Below are positions 27,034 through 34,219 of a DNA stretch of 64,000 bases, piece by piece; position 1 is the first letter of the stretch; the number at the start of each line of letters is the position of its first letter. Origin of the DNA: Nocardia nova SH22a. Lineage in GTDB: Bacteria > Actinomycetota > Actinomycetes > Mycobacteriales > Mycobacteriaceae. Below the pieces are notes generated by a model. The model was not told the origin of the DNA. It made no database searches and saw only the letters and a program-made list of their open reading frames with translations. The stretch lies in NCBI RefSeq assembly GCF_000523235.1, contig NZ_CP006850.1, positions 1,426,001-1,490,000 of the forward strand, given 5' to 3'. Both the position numbers and the translations under genes were made by a program.

Positions 27034-27681
27034 ATGCCCCGCGACCTCACCGACCTGCCGTATGCCGCCGATCTGGCCCCGCTGGAGGAACCGCTCGAGC
27101 CCGACAGCGAGTACGAGCAGATCCATCTCGACGCCCTCGCCGTGGACGAGGTGTCGGCGGCCGGGTCCTGGTTCCATCGGTCGGCGTTGACCTCGGTCGC
27201 CTTCACCGGCGGCAGTGTGGCGCACAGCCGTTTCGACGATGTGTGGCTGCGGGGGGTGCGCTGGATCGGTACCGATCTCGGTGAAACCCGTTGGCTGGAC
27301 GCCGAACTCGTCGATTCGGCGTGGTCGGGCGTGATCGCGGTGGACGCGCAGCTGCATCGCATCCGATTCGAGGGATGCAAACTCGAGTCGGTGAACTTCC
27401 GCGCGGCGAAATTGCGCGACGTCACCTTCGCCGACTGCGTCCTGCGCGATGTGGACTTCTCCTCCGCATCGCTGCGGCAGGTGGATTTCCCGGGCTCCCG
27501 GCTCGACGGCGTGGTCCTGCATCGGGCCACCCTCGACAAGGTGGATCTGCGCGAGGCCGCGACGCTGGACCTGATCGCCGATATCGGCACCTTGAAGGGG
27601 GCGATCGTCACCACCGGGCAATTGATGGAGATGGCGCCCGCCTTCGCGCGGGCGGCGGGAATCACCGTGCGCGACATCTGA
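27034..27681 (+). CDS. Pentapeptide-repeat protein
   Basis: A 215-residue protein whose middle (about residues 60-175) is made of five-residue repeats with a Phe/Leu/Val centre, for example F-R-A-A-K-L-R-D-V-T-F-A-D-C-V-L-R-D-V-D-F-S-S-A-S-L-shaped stretches. Such repeats fold as a square beta-helix. Some members (MfpA, Qnr) mimic DNA and protect gyrase from quinolones, but the irregular repeats here are unlike MfpA and the function is open. ATG 27034 is six bases after TAGGGT (leaderless). The N-terminal ~45 residues are not repetitive. Confidence 0.85.
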   Translation: MPRDLTDLPYAADLAPLEEPLEPDSEYEQIHLDALAVDEVSAAGSWFHRSALTSVAFTGGSVAHSRFDDVWLRGVRWIGTDLGETRWLDAELVDSAWSGVIAVDAQLHRIRFEGCKLESVNFRAAKLRDVTFADCVLRDVDFSSASLRQVDFPGSRLDGVVLHRATLDKVDLREAATLDLIADIGTLKGAIVTTGQLMEMAPAFARAAGITVRDI

Positions 27682-27732
27682 ATTCCCGCCACCTGCTCGG
27701 GTGTCGGGCGCACCGATGGAATCGTCGGTGGA

Positions 27733-28176
27733 TCAGGTCCGCAGCGGGATCACCCGGGCCGTCGCCGTGGCGGTGCCGGTGACCTCGCCGTCGGGGTTGC
27801 GTAGTTCGGCTGCCAGAAAGGCGATGTCACCGTCGCGCCGGACGATGCGGCCGGTGGCGCGCAGGCGGCCGGTTCGTGCGGGCCGGAGAAAGGTGACCTG
27901 CAGGTCGAGCGTGGATTGGAATTCGTCCGGCGCCAGGGTCGCCAGCAGCGCCGGGCCCACCGTGTCGTAGAGCATGGCCGCGACGAACGCGCCCAGCACC
28001 TCGCCCATCGGATTGGTGAACGCCTCGGTCGCGGTGAAGGCGAGTTCGATTGTGCCGCTGTCGATATCGGCGTCCACGAATTCGAAGCCCAGGGTCTGCG
28101 CCGCGCGCGGCATGGGCGCGCGTCCCTCGACTCCGTCCCAGAACGGGCCGCGTCGTCGCGTCTCGGATCCACTCAT
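27733..28176 (-). CDS. PaaI-type acyl-CoA thioesterase
   Basis: A 147-residue hot-dog-fold thioesterase. The core has F-T-N-P-M-G-E-V-L-G-A-F-V-A-A-M-L-Y-D-T-V-G-P-A, matching the N-x-x-G-x-x-H/F-G helix of PaaI-like enzymes, followed by T-L-D-L-Q-V-T-F-L-R-P-A. The usual His of the motif is replaced by Val-Leu-Gly here, so catalysis should rely on the Asn/Asp side chains. ATG 28176 overlaps the stop of the VIT1 gene (ATGA), so the two are coupled. The link between an acyl-thioesterase and a metal transporter is not explained. Confidence 0.82.
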   Translation of the reverse strand: MSGSETRRRGPFWDGVEGRAPMPRAAQTLGFEFVDADIDSGTIELAFTATEAFTNPMGEVLGAFVAAMLYDTVGPALLATLAPDEFQSTLDLQVTFLRPARTGRLRATGRIVRRDGDIAFLAAELRNPDGEVTGTATATARVIPLRT

Positions 28177-28910
28177 TGCGACACCCCCGGTATCTGCCCG
28201 ATGGCGTAGGTCACCACCATGGCGAGCGCTCCGCCGATCACCACCCGCGGCACGGCACGGAGCCTGCTGCCGCCGCCGAGCCGGGCACTGAGCGATCCGG
28301 TCCCCGCCAACGCCAGCAGCACTGCCGCGAAGGTTACCGGAATCCGCCACGTCGCAGGCGGTAACAGGATGGCCAGCAGCGGCAGCAGCGCACCGCAGGT
28401 GAACGAGATCGCCGAAGAGAACGCGGCCTGCCACGGATTGGTGAGTTCGTGCGGGTCCAGTTTCAGTTCGGCCTCGGCGTGGGCGGCGAAGGCGTCGTGA
28501 TCGGTCAGCTCGCGCGCGACCTGCTTCGCGGTCGCGGCGGACAGGCCCTTGTTGCGGTAGATCATGGCCAATTCGGCGAGTTCGTAATCGGGATCGGCGG
28601 CCAGTTCCCGCTTCTCCTGGGACAACAGCGCCCGTTCGCTGTCGCGCTGGGTACTCACCGAGACGTATTCACCGACGGCCATCGACAACGCGCCCGCGAC
28701 CAGACCCGCCACACCCGCGGTGAGAATCGGCGTGGTCTCGGCGGTCGCCGACGCGACACCCACCACCAGTCCGGCGGTCGAGACGATGCCGTCGTTGGCT
28801 CCCAGTACTCCGGCGCGCAACCAGTTCAGCCGCGAGGCTATGCCTTGACCGTGTGGTTCGTGCGGATGTTTCCAGCCGCCCGGACTGCGCACCTGGTCGG
28901 AGTCGTCCAC
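28173..28910 (-). CDS. VIT1/CCC1-family iron or manganese transporter
   Basis: A 245-residue membrane protein. The first helix carries the family's R-A-G-V-L-G-A-N-D-G-I-V-S-T-A-G-L, the second G-A-L-S-M-A-V-G-E-Y-V-S-V-S-T-Q-R-D-S-E, then an acidic cytoplasmic domain with Glu-rich metal-binding helices (E-K-R-E-L, H-A-E-A-E-L-K-L-D), and three more helices. VIT1 proteins move Fe2+ or Mn2+ out of the cytoplasm. GTG 28910 is seven bases after TAGTCT (leaderless). A paralog lies at 54215-54928. Confidence 0.9.
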   Translation of the reverse strand: MDDSDQVRSPGGWKHPHEPHGQGIASRLNWLRAGVLGANDGIVSTAGLVVGVASATAETTPILTAGVAGLVAGALSMAVGEYVSVSTQRDSERALLSQEKRELAADPDYELAELAMIYRNKGLSAATAKQVARELTDHDAFAAHAEAELKLDPHELTNPWQAAFSSAISFTCGALLPLLAILLPPATWRIPVTFAAVLLALAGTGSLSARLGGGSRLRAVPRVVIGGALAMVVTYAIGQIPGVSQ

Positions 28911-28984
28911 ACCGTGCAGACTATGCCGCCGACCGGCCGACGTGGGGGACCGGCGCACCCCGCGTCATCGGTAGCATTCATGGC

Positions 28985-29626
28985 GTGACTTCGCTCGTCT
29001 CCCGTGCCATGGCCACGGTCTCCGCACAGCTCGGTAATCCGCACGGTCTGCTGGGCAAGGCGGTGGCGCGGATGTTGAACCGGGCCAACCGTTTCGCCAT
29101 CGACGCGTCGATCGACGCGGCCGAGGTGCGAGCCGGGCAGGCGGCGGCCGACATCGGCTTCGGCGGTGGTGTGGGGCTGGCGGTGCTGCTGCGGCGCGTC
29201 GGCGCCGACGGCACGGTGCACGGCGTGGAGTTCTCGCCGGATATGGCCGCGCGCGCCCGGTCCCGGTTCGCCAGCGAGATCGGCACCGGGCAGTTGCGGG
29301 TGGTCGAGGGCGGGCTCACCGATCTGCCCCTCGCGGACGCGAGCCTCGACGCGGTGATCACGGTCAACACCGTCTACTTCGTCTCCGAACTGGACCGGGC
29401 GTGCGCCGAGCTGGCGCGGGTGTTGCGGCCCGGCGGCCGGGCGGTGGTCTGCATCGGTGATCCCGAGGCCATGGGCCGAATGCCGTTCACCGCCAGCGGT
29501 TTCCAGTTGCGGCCGGTGGCGGAGGTGTCGGCGGCACTCGAGGGCGCCGGACTCGCGGTGGAGCACCGGGTCGTGGAGCGGCAGCCGATTCCGGCGCATC
29601 TGCTCATCGGGCGGCGCGCGGACTGA
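28985..29626 (+). CDS. Class I SAM-dependent methyltransferase
   Basis: A 213-residue methyltransferase. Motif I reads A-A-D-I-G-F-G-G-G-V-G-L, motif II ends in E-F-S-P-D-M, L-P-L-A-D-A-S-L-D-A-V-I-T-V-N-T is motif IV, and L-R-P-G-G-R-A-V follows. This order matches UbiE/Coq5-like small-molecule methyltransferases. The substrate is unknown. GTG 28985 is seven bases after TAGCAT (leaderless) and 74 bases from the divergent VIT1 gene. The large palindrome at 29649-29726 begins 23 bases after its stop. Confidence 0.85.
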   Translation: MTSLVSRAMATVSAQLGNPHGLLGKAVARMLNRANRFAIDASIDAAEVRAGQAAADIGFGGGVGLAVLLRRVGADGTVHGVEFSPDMAARARSRFASEIGTGQLRVVEGGLTDLPLADASLDAVITVNTVYFVSELDRACAELARVLRPGGRAVVCIGDPEAMGRMPFTASGFQLRPVAEVSAALEGAGLAVEHRVVERQPIPAHLLIGRRAD

Positions 29627-29648
29627 TGCCGCGGGAGGTGCCGGGATA

Positions 29649-29726
29649 CCCGAACAAATCGTGCACAGCGCGCCGAATTATCGGGAATTCCCGATAATAC
29701 GTCGAGGTTTGCACGATTAGTTCGGG
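29649..29726. repeat. 78-bp two-layer palindrome between convergent genes
   Basis: A perfect 22-bp palindrome (29677-29698; half ATTATCGGGAA) sits exactly at the centre of a second inverted repeat with 17-bp arms, CCCGAACAAATCGTGCA (29649-29665) and 29710-29726, which pair at 16 of 17 positions. Both layers share one axis (between 29687 and 29688). The 11-base stretches between them pair at 6 of 11. It is more AT-rich than its surroundings. It could be a two-way terminator, a cruciform-forming protein site, or a mobile palindromic repeat. Confidence 0.85.
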
Positions 29727-29747
29727 CCGCAAGAGGCCAGCGGAGAA

Positions 29748-30704
29748 CTAGTTCGCTGAGCCGGGGCGGATCGGCGGTAGTGCGGCGAGACCGATTTCGC
29801 GGCTCACTGCGGCGATTTCGTCCGGCACCGCGGCCAATCCGATATCGAGGGTGAATCCCATCGGGGCGTCGAGTGGGCGCAGGAAATCGTCGTAGTGCAT
29901 CGGCACCACCGTGGCCGGGCGCAATCTGGTCAGAACGCGCCGCCAGTAGTCCGGTGTCACCGATCGCCCCGCCACCCCGGCGAGAAACAGGTCGACGTCG
30001 CGGTGGCGGATCGCATCGTCGATCAGGTCCGCACTGCCCTGGTGATAGATCTCGAATCCGTCGACCTCGATGTGGATACCCCAGGTCTGCCCGCAGCCGT
30101 AGGCCAGCGGCGCCAGCCCGGCCAGGGATTCGCAACTGGTGTCACCGGGCGAGGGGATCCGCACGCCGAACGGGATCTTCGAATGCACACTGGGCACGAA
30201 GGTCACCGTGAACGGTCCGAGTTCGTAGCGGCGATACGGCTCCGCCACCACGCCCTGTTCGCCGAGTCCGTGCAGTGCCATCAGATTCCGCACCGACAGT
30301 GAGCCGTAGACCGCGCAGCCGGTCCGCCGCGCGATCTCCGGTGCGTCCAGGGCGTGATCCCAATGCCCGTGCCCCACAACGATTCCCGACACCTCACCGA
30401 GATCGGGAAGGTATCGGTCCAGGACGGCAGGGTCGGGCAGGGCGGTGCGGCGGCGCACGATCGCCGACAGCGGTACCCGGCTGAGGAACGGGTCGATCAG
30501 CAGGGTCTGTCCCTGGTAGGTCATCCGGTATCCGGCGGTGCCGAGCCATTCCAGCTCCAGGCCCGCGGGCAGGGGCAGCGCCCGCGCCTCCAGTTCGCCG
30601 AGTACCTGGGCGTCCTCCCGGTCGCGGGCGCCCTTGTGCAGCAGGTAGCGGGCGTAACCGGCGGTGTGCCGGAGGGGATCGAGCACGGTCGAGAGGGCGG
30701 GCAT
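29748..30704 (-). CDS. Metallo-beta-lactamase-fold hydrolase
   Basis: A 318-residue metallo-hydrolase of the UlaG/L-ascorbate-6-phosphate lactonase-like or NAPE-PLD-like group. The metal motif is V-V-G-H-G-H-W-D-H-A-L-D; later ligands are in F-V-P-S-V-H-S-K and V-P-M-H-Y-D-D-F. The long N-terminal helix region (~45 residues, with R-Y-L-L-H-K-G) suggests a peripheral membrane contact. Upstream CACAAT six bases before the ATG may be a leaderless -10 box. The convergent methyltransferase lies on the other side of the large palindrome. Substrate unknown. Confidence 0.85.
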   Translation of the reverse strand: MPALSTVLDPLRHTAGYARYLLHKGARDREDAQVLGELEARALPLPAGLELEWLGTAGYRMTYQGQTLLIDPFLSRVPLSAIVRRRTALPDPAVLDRYLPDLGEVSGIVVGHGHWDHALDAPEIARRTGCAVYGSLSVRNLMALHGLGEQGVVAEPYRRYELGPFTVTFVPSVHSKIPFGVRIPSPGDTSCESLAGLAPLAYGCGQTWGIHIEVDGFEIYHQGSADLIDDAIRHRDVDLFLAGVAGRSVTPDYWRRVLTRLRPATVVPMHYDDFLRPLDAPMGFTLDIGLAAVPDEIAAVSREIGLAALPPIRPGSAN

Positions 30705-30722
30705 CGGTCCATTGTGCGCGAC

Positions 30723-31187
30723 TCAGTCGTGTTGGCGTTGATCTTCGTCCGGGGCGCCGATCACTTTGTGCAGTGCGGTGACGAGGGTTTCGAGTTCACC
30801 GTCGGGGAGTCCGGCGAAGTGCTGATCGATGGCCGCGCGGTGATACGGGGTGGCCTCGTGCAGTTGTTGCCATCCGGCGGCGGTGATCGCGACATAGGCC
30901 GATCGGCCGTCGGCGGGATTGCATTCGCGGCGGACCAGGCCGCGCCCCTCCAGTTCACCGACCAGGCGGCTGACCCGGGTCCGGCTGAGCACCATGCACG
31001 CGCCGAGATCGCTCATCCGAAGTCGTTGCGGGCCGGACAGTTCGACGAGCATGTCGTACCAGCTCGCGGGCAGCCCGGTCGTGCGCCGCAGCTCGGAATC
31101 CAGTTCCGGCCGCAGATCCACGTAGACCCGCTGCAATGCCCGCCAGACCTGGACGGAGGCGGGCGCGGGGCTCGCGGACTCCGGCAC
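30723..31187 (-). CDS. MarR-family transcriptional regulator
   Basis: A 154-residue winged-helix repressor. The recognition region reads R-L-R-M-S-D-L-G-A-C-M-V-L-S-R-T-R-V-S-R-L-V-G-E-L-E-x-x-G-L-V-R-R, followed by the wing with D-G-R-S-A-Y-V-A-I-T-A-A-G. GTG 31187 is seven bases after TAGGAT (31195-31200), a leaderless start. The metallo-hydrolase gene starts 18 bases after its stop on the same strand, so the two probably form an operon. The perfect palindrome at 31503-31520 is too far away to be its obvious operator. Confidence 0.9.
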   Translation of the reverse strand: MPESASPAPASVQVWRALQRVYVDLRPELDSELRRTTGLPASWYDMLVELSGPQRLRMSDLGACMVLSRTRVSRLVGELEGRGLVRRECNPADGRSAYVAITAAGWQQLHEATPYHRAAIDQHFAGLPDGELETLVTALHKVIGAPDEDQRQHD

Positions 31188-31379
31188 CCCGCCGATCCTA
31201 GCCGCCTGCCTGTGGCACTGGGGTGTGTCGATGCGGGTCGTGGCGCATATGGGCCGCGCATCTCGGATTCGCCGCCTCGGCTTCACCGCTACGGTGCCGG
31301 ACCGACTATCCAGCACGGCGGGGCGAGCTGCAGCGTCCTCGGCGGCCCTCCCGGCTTTCTTGACAGTGCGCAGGGCGGC

Positions 31380-31488
31380 TCGGGAATGCGGATGGAGGAA
31401 CTCGATGATCGAAACGCTCGGCCGCGCCTGCGAGGAGTATCGCGGGACAGCCGCCGCGCCCCACCAACGTCACGCTCCCCGGGCGTGA
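31380..31488 (+). pseudogene. Decayed 3' fragment of an ICMT-like methyltransferase gene
   Basis: The stretch around 31404-31452 reads M-I-E-T-L-G-R-A-C-E-E-Y-R-G, almost the same as M-I-E-T-L-G-R-A-Y-E-D-Y-R-A at the end of the intact gene (31621-32196), also at the nucleotide level (GATGATCGAAACGCTCGG is shared). Just upstream A-F-L-x-x-R and, in another frame, R-M-E-E-L resemble the preceding part of the same gene. The rest is missing and the frame is disturbed. It is the relic of a tandem copy. Confidence 0.7.
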
Positions 31489-31502
31489 GCCCACGACCAC
31501 TG

Positions 31503-31520
31503 GCTGAGTCATGACTCAGC
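31503..31520. promoter_or_regulatory. 18-bp perfect palindrome upstream of ICMT gene
   Basis: GCTGAGTCATGACTCAGC is its own reverse complement. It stands 100 bases before the GTG of the ICMT gene and just after the decayed copy. The length and symmetry fit a dimeric repressor site (MarR, TetR or GntR type). As RNA it would give a 7-bp hairpin, so a terminator is a weaker alternative. Confidence 0.5.
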
Positions 31521-31620
31521 AGGGGCGGGGCGGAATTCCGGGTCATCCCCGATGTGGTGCGGGCGGCTCGATGGTTTATTCGGATGAGCAGTTCGCCGAT
31601 CCGTCAAGAGGGGTGTCAAC

Positions 31621-32196
31621 GTGAACGCAGCCGTGGTCATGACGTGGATATGGCTGATCTTGGAGATCGGTCTGGCTGTGCGGGATCGGGTGCGTAGCAA
31701 GGGGTCGACTGCTCGGGATCGGGGGACGCGCGCGGTCATCATGGTGCTTGTCGCGGTGTCGATCGGGGTGGCGAATGTGGTGTCGATCGTGTTGCCGGAG
31801 GGCAGTGATCTGCGGTTCACCGGCGGTGATCCCGTGGTGTGGCAGGTGCTCGGTGTCGCGCTGATGGTTCTCGGGCTCGGTGTGCGGATCTGGGCGATCG
31901 CGGTGCTGGGGACGAATTTTCGCACCACCGTCGAGGTCGACACCGATCAGGCCGTGGTGGACCGCGGGCCCTACCACTGGGTGCGCCACCCGTCCTACAG
32001 CGGTGTTCTGCTGCTCACCACCGGGTTCGGCATCGCGGCCGGGAACTGGGTCTCGCTGCTGCTCGTGATCATCGTGCCCACCGTGGCGTTCCTGCGCCGG
32101 ATCGAGGTGGAGGAACGCGCGATGATCGAAACGCTCGGTCGCGCCTACGAGGACTATCGCGCCCGGACCCGGCGGCTCGTGCCCGGTCTGTGGTGA
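31621..32196 (+). CDS. ICMT-family isoprenylcysteine carboxyl methyltransferase-like protein
   Basis: An integral membrane methyltransferase of 191 residues with about five hydrophobic segments. The C-terminal catalytic region is typical: V-D-T-D-Q-A-V-V-D-R-G-P-Y-H-W-V-R-H-P-S-Y-S-G (SAM-binding R-H-P-x-Y), then R-R-I-E-V-E-E-R-A-M-I-E-T-L-G and Y-E-D-Y-R. Bacterial members methylate lipids or small molecules; the true substrate is unknown because bacteria lack prenylated CaaX proteins. GTG 31621 follows AGAGGGG at a good distance. A broken partial copy of its end lies ~140 bases upstream. Confidence 0.88.
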   Translation: MNAAVVMTWIWLILEIGLAVRDRVRSKGSTARDRGTRAVIMVLVAVSIGVANVVSIVLPEGSDLRFTGGDPVVWQVLGVALMVLGLGVRIWAIAVLGTNFRTTVEVDTDQAVVDRGPYHWVRHPSYSGVLLLTTGFGIAAGNWVSLLLVIIVPTVAFLRRIEVEERAMIETLGRAYEDYRARTRRLVPGLW

Positions 32197-32319
32197 GCCG
32201 CGGCGATCCGGTGTTGCTCGGGGGATTCCTGCTCCTGGTGGTGCGGTTGCGGCGTCGAGCGGTGTAGTCCGGACCACGTGACGCGGGTCATAGCGATAGC
32301 CGATCTGTGCTGATAACAG

Positions 32320-32339
32320 GTTCTAGAACTGCTGTTCAC
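32320..32339. promoter_or_regulatory. Overlapping GTTC/GAAC half-sites, LexA-box-like
   Basis: GTTCTAGAAC (32320-32329) is a perfect 10-bp palindrome. Its right half also pairs with the next GTTC to give GAACTGCTGTTC (32326-32337), the GAAC-N4-GTTC core of Gram-positive SOS boxes, though the outer bases of the mycobacterial consensus (TCGAAC-N4-GTTCGA) are not kept. It lies about 100 bases upstream of the mce promoter. Function unproven. Confidence 0.35.
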
Positions 32340-32421
32340 TTAAGAAAACATGCACATGAGCTGGATTTATCCCGAATGCCGAATGTTCGCTGGAGCGGCC
32401 ACCCTCACACGGTGACCGGCT

Positions 32422-32450
32422 TTACTGTAACTAGTTGTAACCGATAGTTT
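32422..32450 (+). promoter_or_regulatory. mce operon promoter with KstR-type operator
   Basis: TTACTG (32422-32427), a 17-base spacer and TAGTTT (32445-32450) form a plausible promoter. The spacer holds TGTAACTAGTTGTA (32426-32439), which fits the published KstR operator consensus TnnAACnnGTTnnA at all eight fixed positions. Bound there, a TetR-type repressor would cover the space between -35 and -10. KstR is the cholesterol-catabolism repressor and controls mce4 in mycobacteria. Confidence 0.65.
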
Positions 32451-32487
32451 CGTGGTGGCAGTGTCGCCGATCACGGAGAGAACGATT

Positions 32488-32541
32488 GTGAATTTCGAGC
32501 CACACCGCCCGGACCGAGCCCGCCACTCATGGCGCCGGTGA
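32488..32541 (+). CDS. Possible 17-residue leader peptide before yrbEA
   Basis: GTG 32488 has a good ribosome site (GGAGAG, 7 bases before it) and reads V-N-F-E-P-H-R-P-D-R-A-R-H-S-W-R-R, then TGA at 32539. The end overlaps the first codons of yrbEA (ATG 32529), which itself has only a weak ribosome site. Translation of the leader could feed ribosomes into yrbEA. No family is recognised; it could also be accidental. Confidence 0.35.
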   Translation: MNFEPHRPDRARHSWRR

Positions 32542-33347
32542 CCCGGGCTTCCTCGGGCGCGGGCGCTATTCGTATCGTGTCCGCGCTGCGGACCTTCGGC
32601 AGAGCGGTCGATATCGCCCGGGAATCGGTGAGCGGCACCGCCTCCGATATCGTCCGGCGCGAATTCCAGTGGCGCGAAGCGATTCTGCAGGCGTGGCGGC
32701 TGGTGACCGTCACCGCGATTCCCGCCGTGCTGATCGCGATCCCGTTCGGCGTCATCGTCTCGGTACAGGTCGGCAACCTCATTCACACTCTGGGCGCGGA
32801 TTCGCTGCTCGGCGCGACCGGCGGGCTCGGGGTGATCAAACAGGGCGCCCCGCTGGCCACCGGCTTCCTGCTGGGTGGCGCGGGCGCGGCCGCGATCGCC
32901 GCGGATCTGGGCGCGCGCACGATCCGCGAGGAGATCGATGCCCTCAACACGATGGGCATCTCGCCGATCCACCGCCTGGTGATTCCGCGACTGGTCGCGA
33001 TGATCCTGGTCGCGCCGCTGCTGAACATCCTGATCATCTTCGTGGGCGTGGTCGCGGGTTATGCGGTCGCGGTCGGCGGGCAGAACGTCACGCCCGGAAG
33101 TTATTGGGCCACTTTCGGTTCCTTCACCACCGTCGCCGATGTGTGGGTCTCGCTGCTGAAGGCCGTGATGTTCGGATTCCTCGTGGTGATCATCGCCTGT
33201 CAGCGCGGCCTCGAGGCCAAGGGCGGCCCGCGCGGCGTGGCCGATGCGGTCAACGCGGCCGTCGTGCTGTCGGTGGTGTCGATCGCGATCGTGAATCTCG
33301 GCGTGACCCAGGTGGTGGAGATGTTCCTGCCGACGAGGCTGGTCTGA
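32529..33347 (+). CDS. yrbEA: YrbE/MlaE-type permease subunit A of mce transporter
   Basis: First permease of the Mce lipid-import ABC complex. The 272-residue protein has an amphipathic N-terminus (R-E-F-Q-W-R-E-A-I-L-Q-A-W) and about five to six membrane helices with the MlaE features P-F-G-V-I-V-S-V-Q-V-G and the EExDAL motif R-E-E-I-D-A-L-N-T-M-G-I that contacts the MceG ATPase. It is the first gene of a nine-gene operon. The ATG overlaps the end of a small upstream reading frame with a better ribosome site. No mceG ATPase gene lies here, which is usual because it is shared and encoded elsewhere. Confidence 0.93.
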   Translation: MAPVTRASSGAGAIRIVSALRTFGRAVDIARESVSGTASDIVRREFQWREAILQAWRLVTVTAIPAVLIAIPFGVIVSVQVGNLIHTLGADSLLGATGGLGVIKQGAPLATGFLLGGAGAAAIAADLGARTIREEIDALNTMGISPIHRLVIPRLVAMILVAPLLNILIIFVGVVAGYAVAVGGQNVTPGSYWATFGSFTTVADVWVSLLKAVMFGFLVVIIACQRGLEAKGGPRGVADAVNAAVVLSVVSIAIVNLGVTQVVEMFLPTRLV

Positions 33348-33348
33348 C

Positions 33349-34215
33349 GTGGCGATCTCGATCTATATGCCCAATGGGCTCCGGCATTTCGCGCGCTTCT
33401 ATCGCCGCCGCGGGCTGATCTTCGCCCGCGTCGAGGGCCTGGGCTTCGTGCTTGCCTTCATCTGGCAGGTGCTGTCCTCGATTCCGTTGACGCTCAAGCG
33501 GTATCGCGACGAGACCCTGCGCGTCATCTCGGATATGACCTGGGGACGCGGTTCGGTGATCGTCGGCGGCGGGACTGTGCCGATGATGATCGTGCTCGGC
33601 CTGGTGATGGGCGCCTCGGTGGCCGTCGAATCGTTCACGATGCTGAACATGCTGGGGATGGGCCCGGTGACCGGCATCGTCTCCGCCTACGCCACCACCC
33701 GCGAACTCGCGCCGATCGTGGCCGCCATCGGCTTCGCCGCGCAGGCGGGTTGCCGGATGACCGCCGAGATCGGATCCATGCGGATCTCGGAGGAGATCGA
33801 CGCGATCGAGGCGCTGGGCCTGCGCTCGGTGCCGTTCGTGGTGACCACGCGCGTGATCGCGGGCGCCATCTCGATCGTGCCGACCTTCCTGATCGGGCTG
33901 ATCCTGTCCTATCTGGCCTGCCGCGGTCTCATCACCCTGGTGCACGGCCAGTCTGCGGGGGTGTACGACCACTACTTCTTCCAATTCGTCTCCGGATTCG
34001 ACGTGATCGCCGCGGTGATCAAGGTGGCGATCTTCGCGACCGTCGTGATCCTCATCCACAGCTACTACGGCTTCTTCGCCACCGGCGGCCCCGAGGGCGT
34101 CGGCATCGCGTCGGGTCGTGCGGTGCGGGCCTCGTCGGTGGCGATCGTGGCCATCGACATGGTGCTGACGCTGATGCTGTGGGGTTTCAACGCGACGATC
34201 GATTTCACGGGGTAG
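33349..34215 (+). CDS. yrbEB: YrbE/MlaE-type permease subunit B of mce transporter
   Basis: Second permease of the complex, 288 residues, starting two bases after the yrbEA stop. It has a long amphipathic N-terminus (F-A-R-F-Y-R-R-R-G-L-I-F), five to six membrane helices, G-A-S-V-A-V-E-S-F, and the ATPase-contact motif S-E-E-I-D-A-I-E-A-L-G-L. It pairs with the A subunit in the membrane to carry the substrate delivered by the MceA-F hexamer. The next gene follows after four bases. Confidence 0.93.
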   Translation: MAISIYMPNGLRHFARFYRRRGLIFARVEGLGFVLAFIWQVLSSIPLTLKRYRDETLRVISDMTWGRGSVIVGGGTVPMMIVLGLVMGASVAVESFTMLNMLGMGPVTGIVSAYATTRELAPIVAAIGFAAQAGCRMTAEIGSMRISEEIDAIEALGLRSVPFVVTTRVIAGAISIVPTFLIGLILSYLACRGLITLVHGQSAGVYDHYFFQFVSGFDVIAAVIKVAIFATVVILIHSYYGFFATGGPEGVGIASGRAVRASSVAIVAIDMVLTLMLWGFNATIDFTG

Positions 34216-34219
34216 GACA

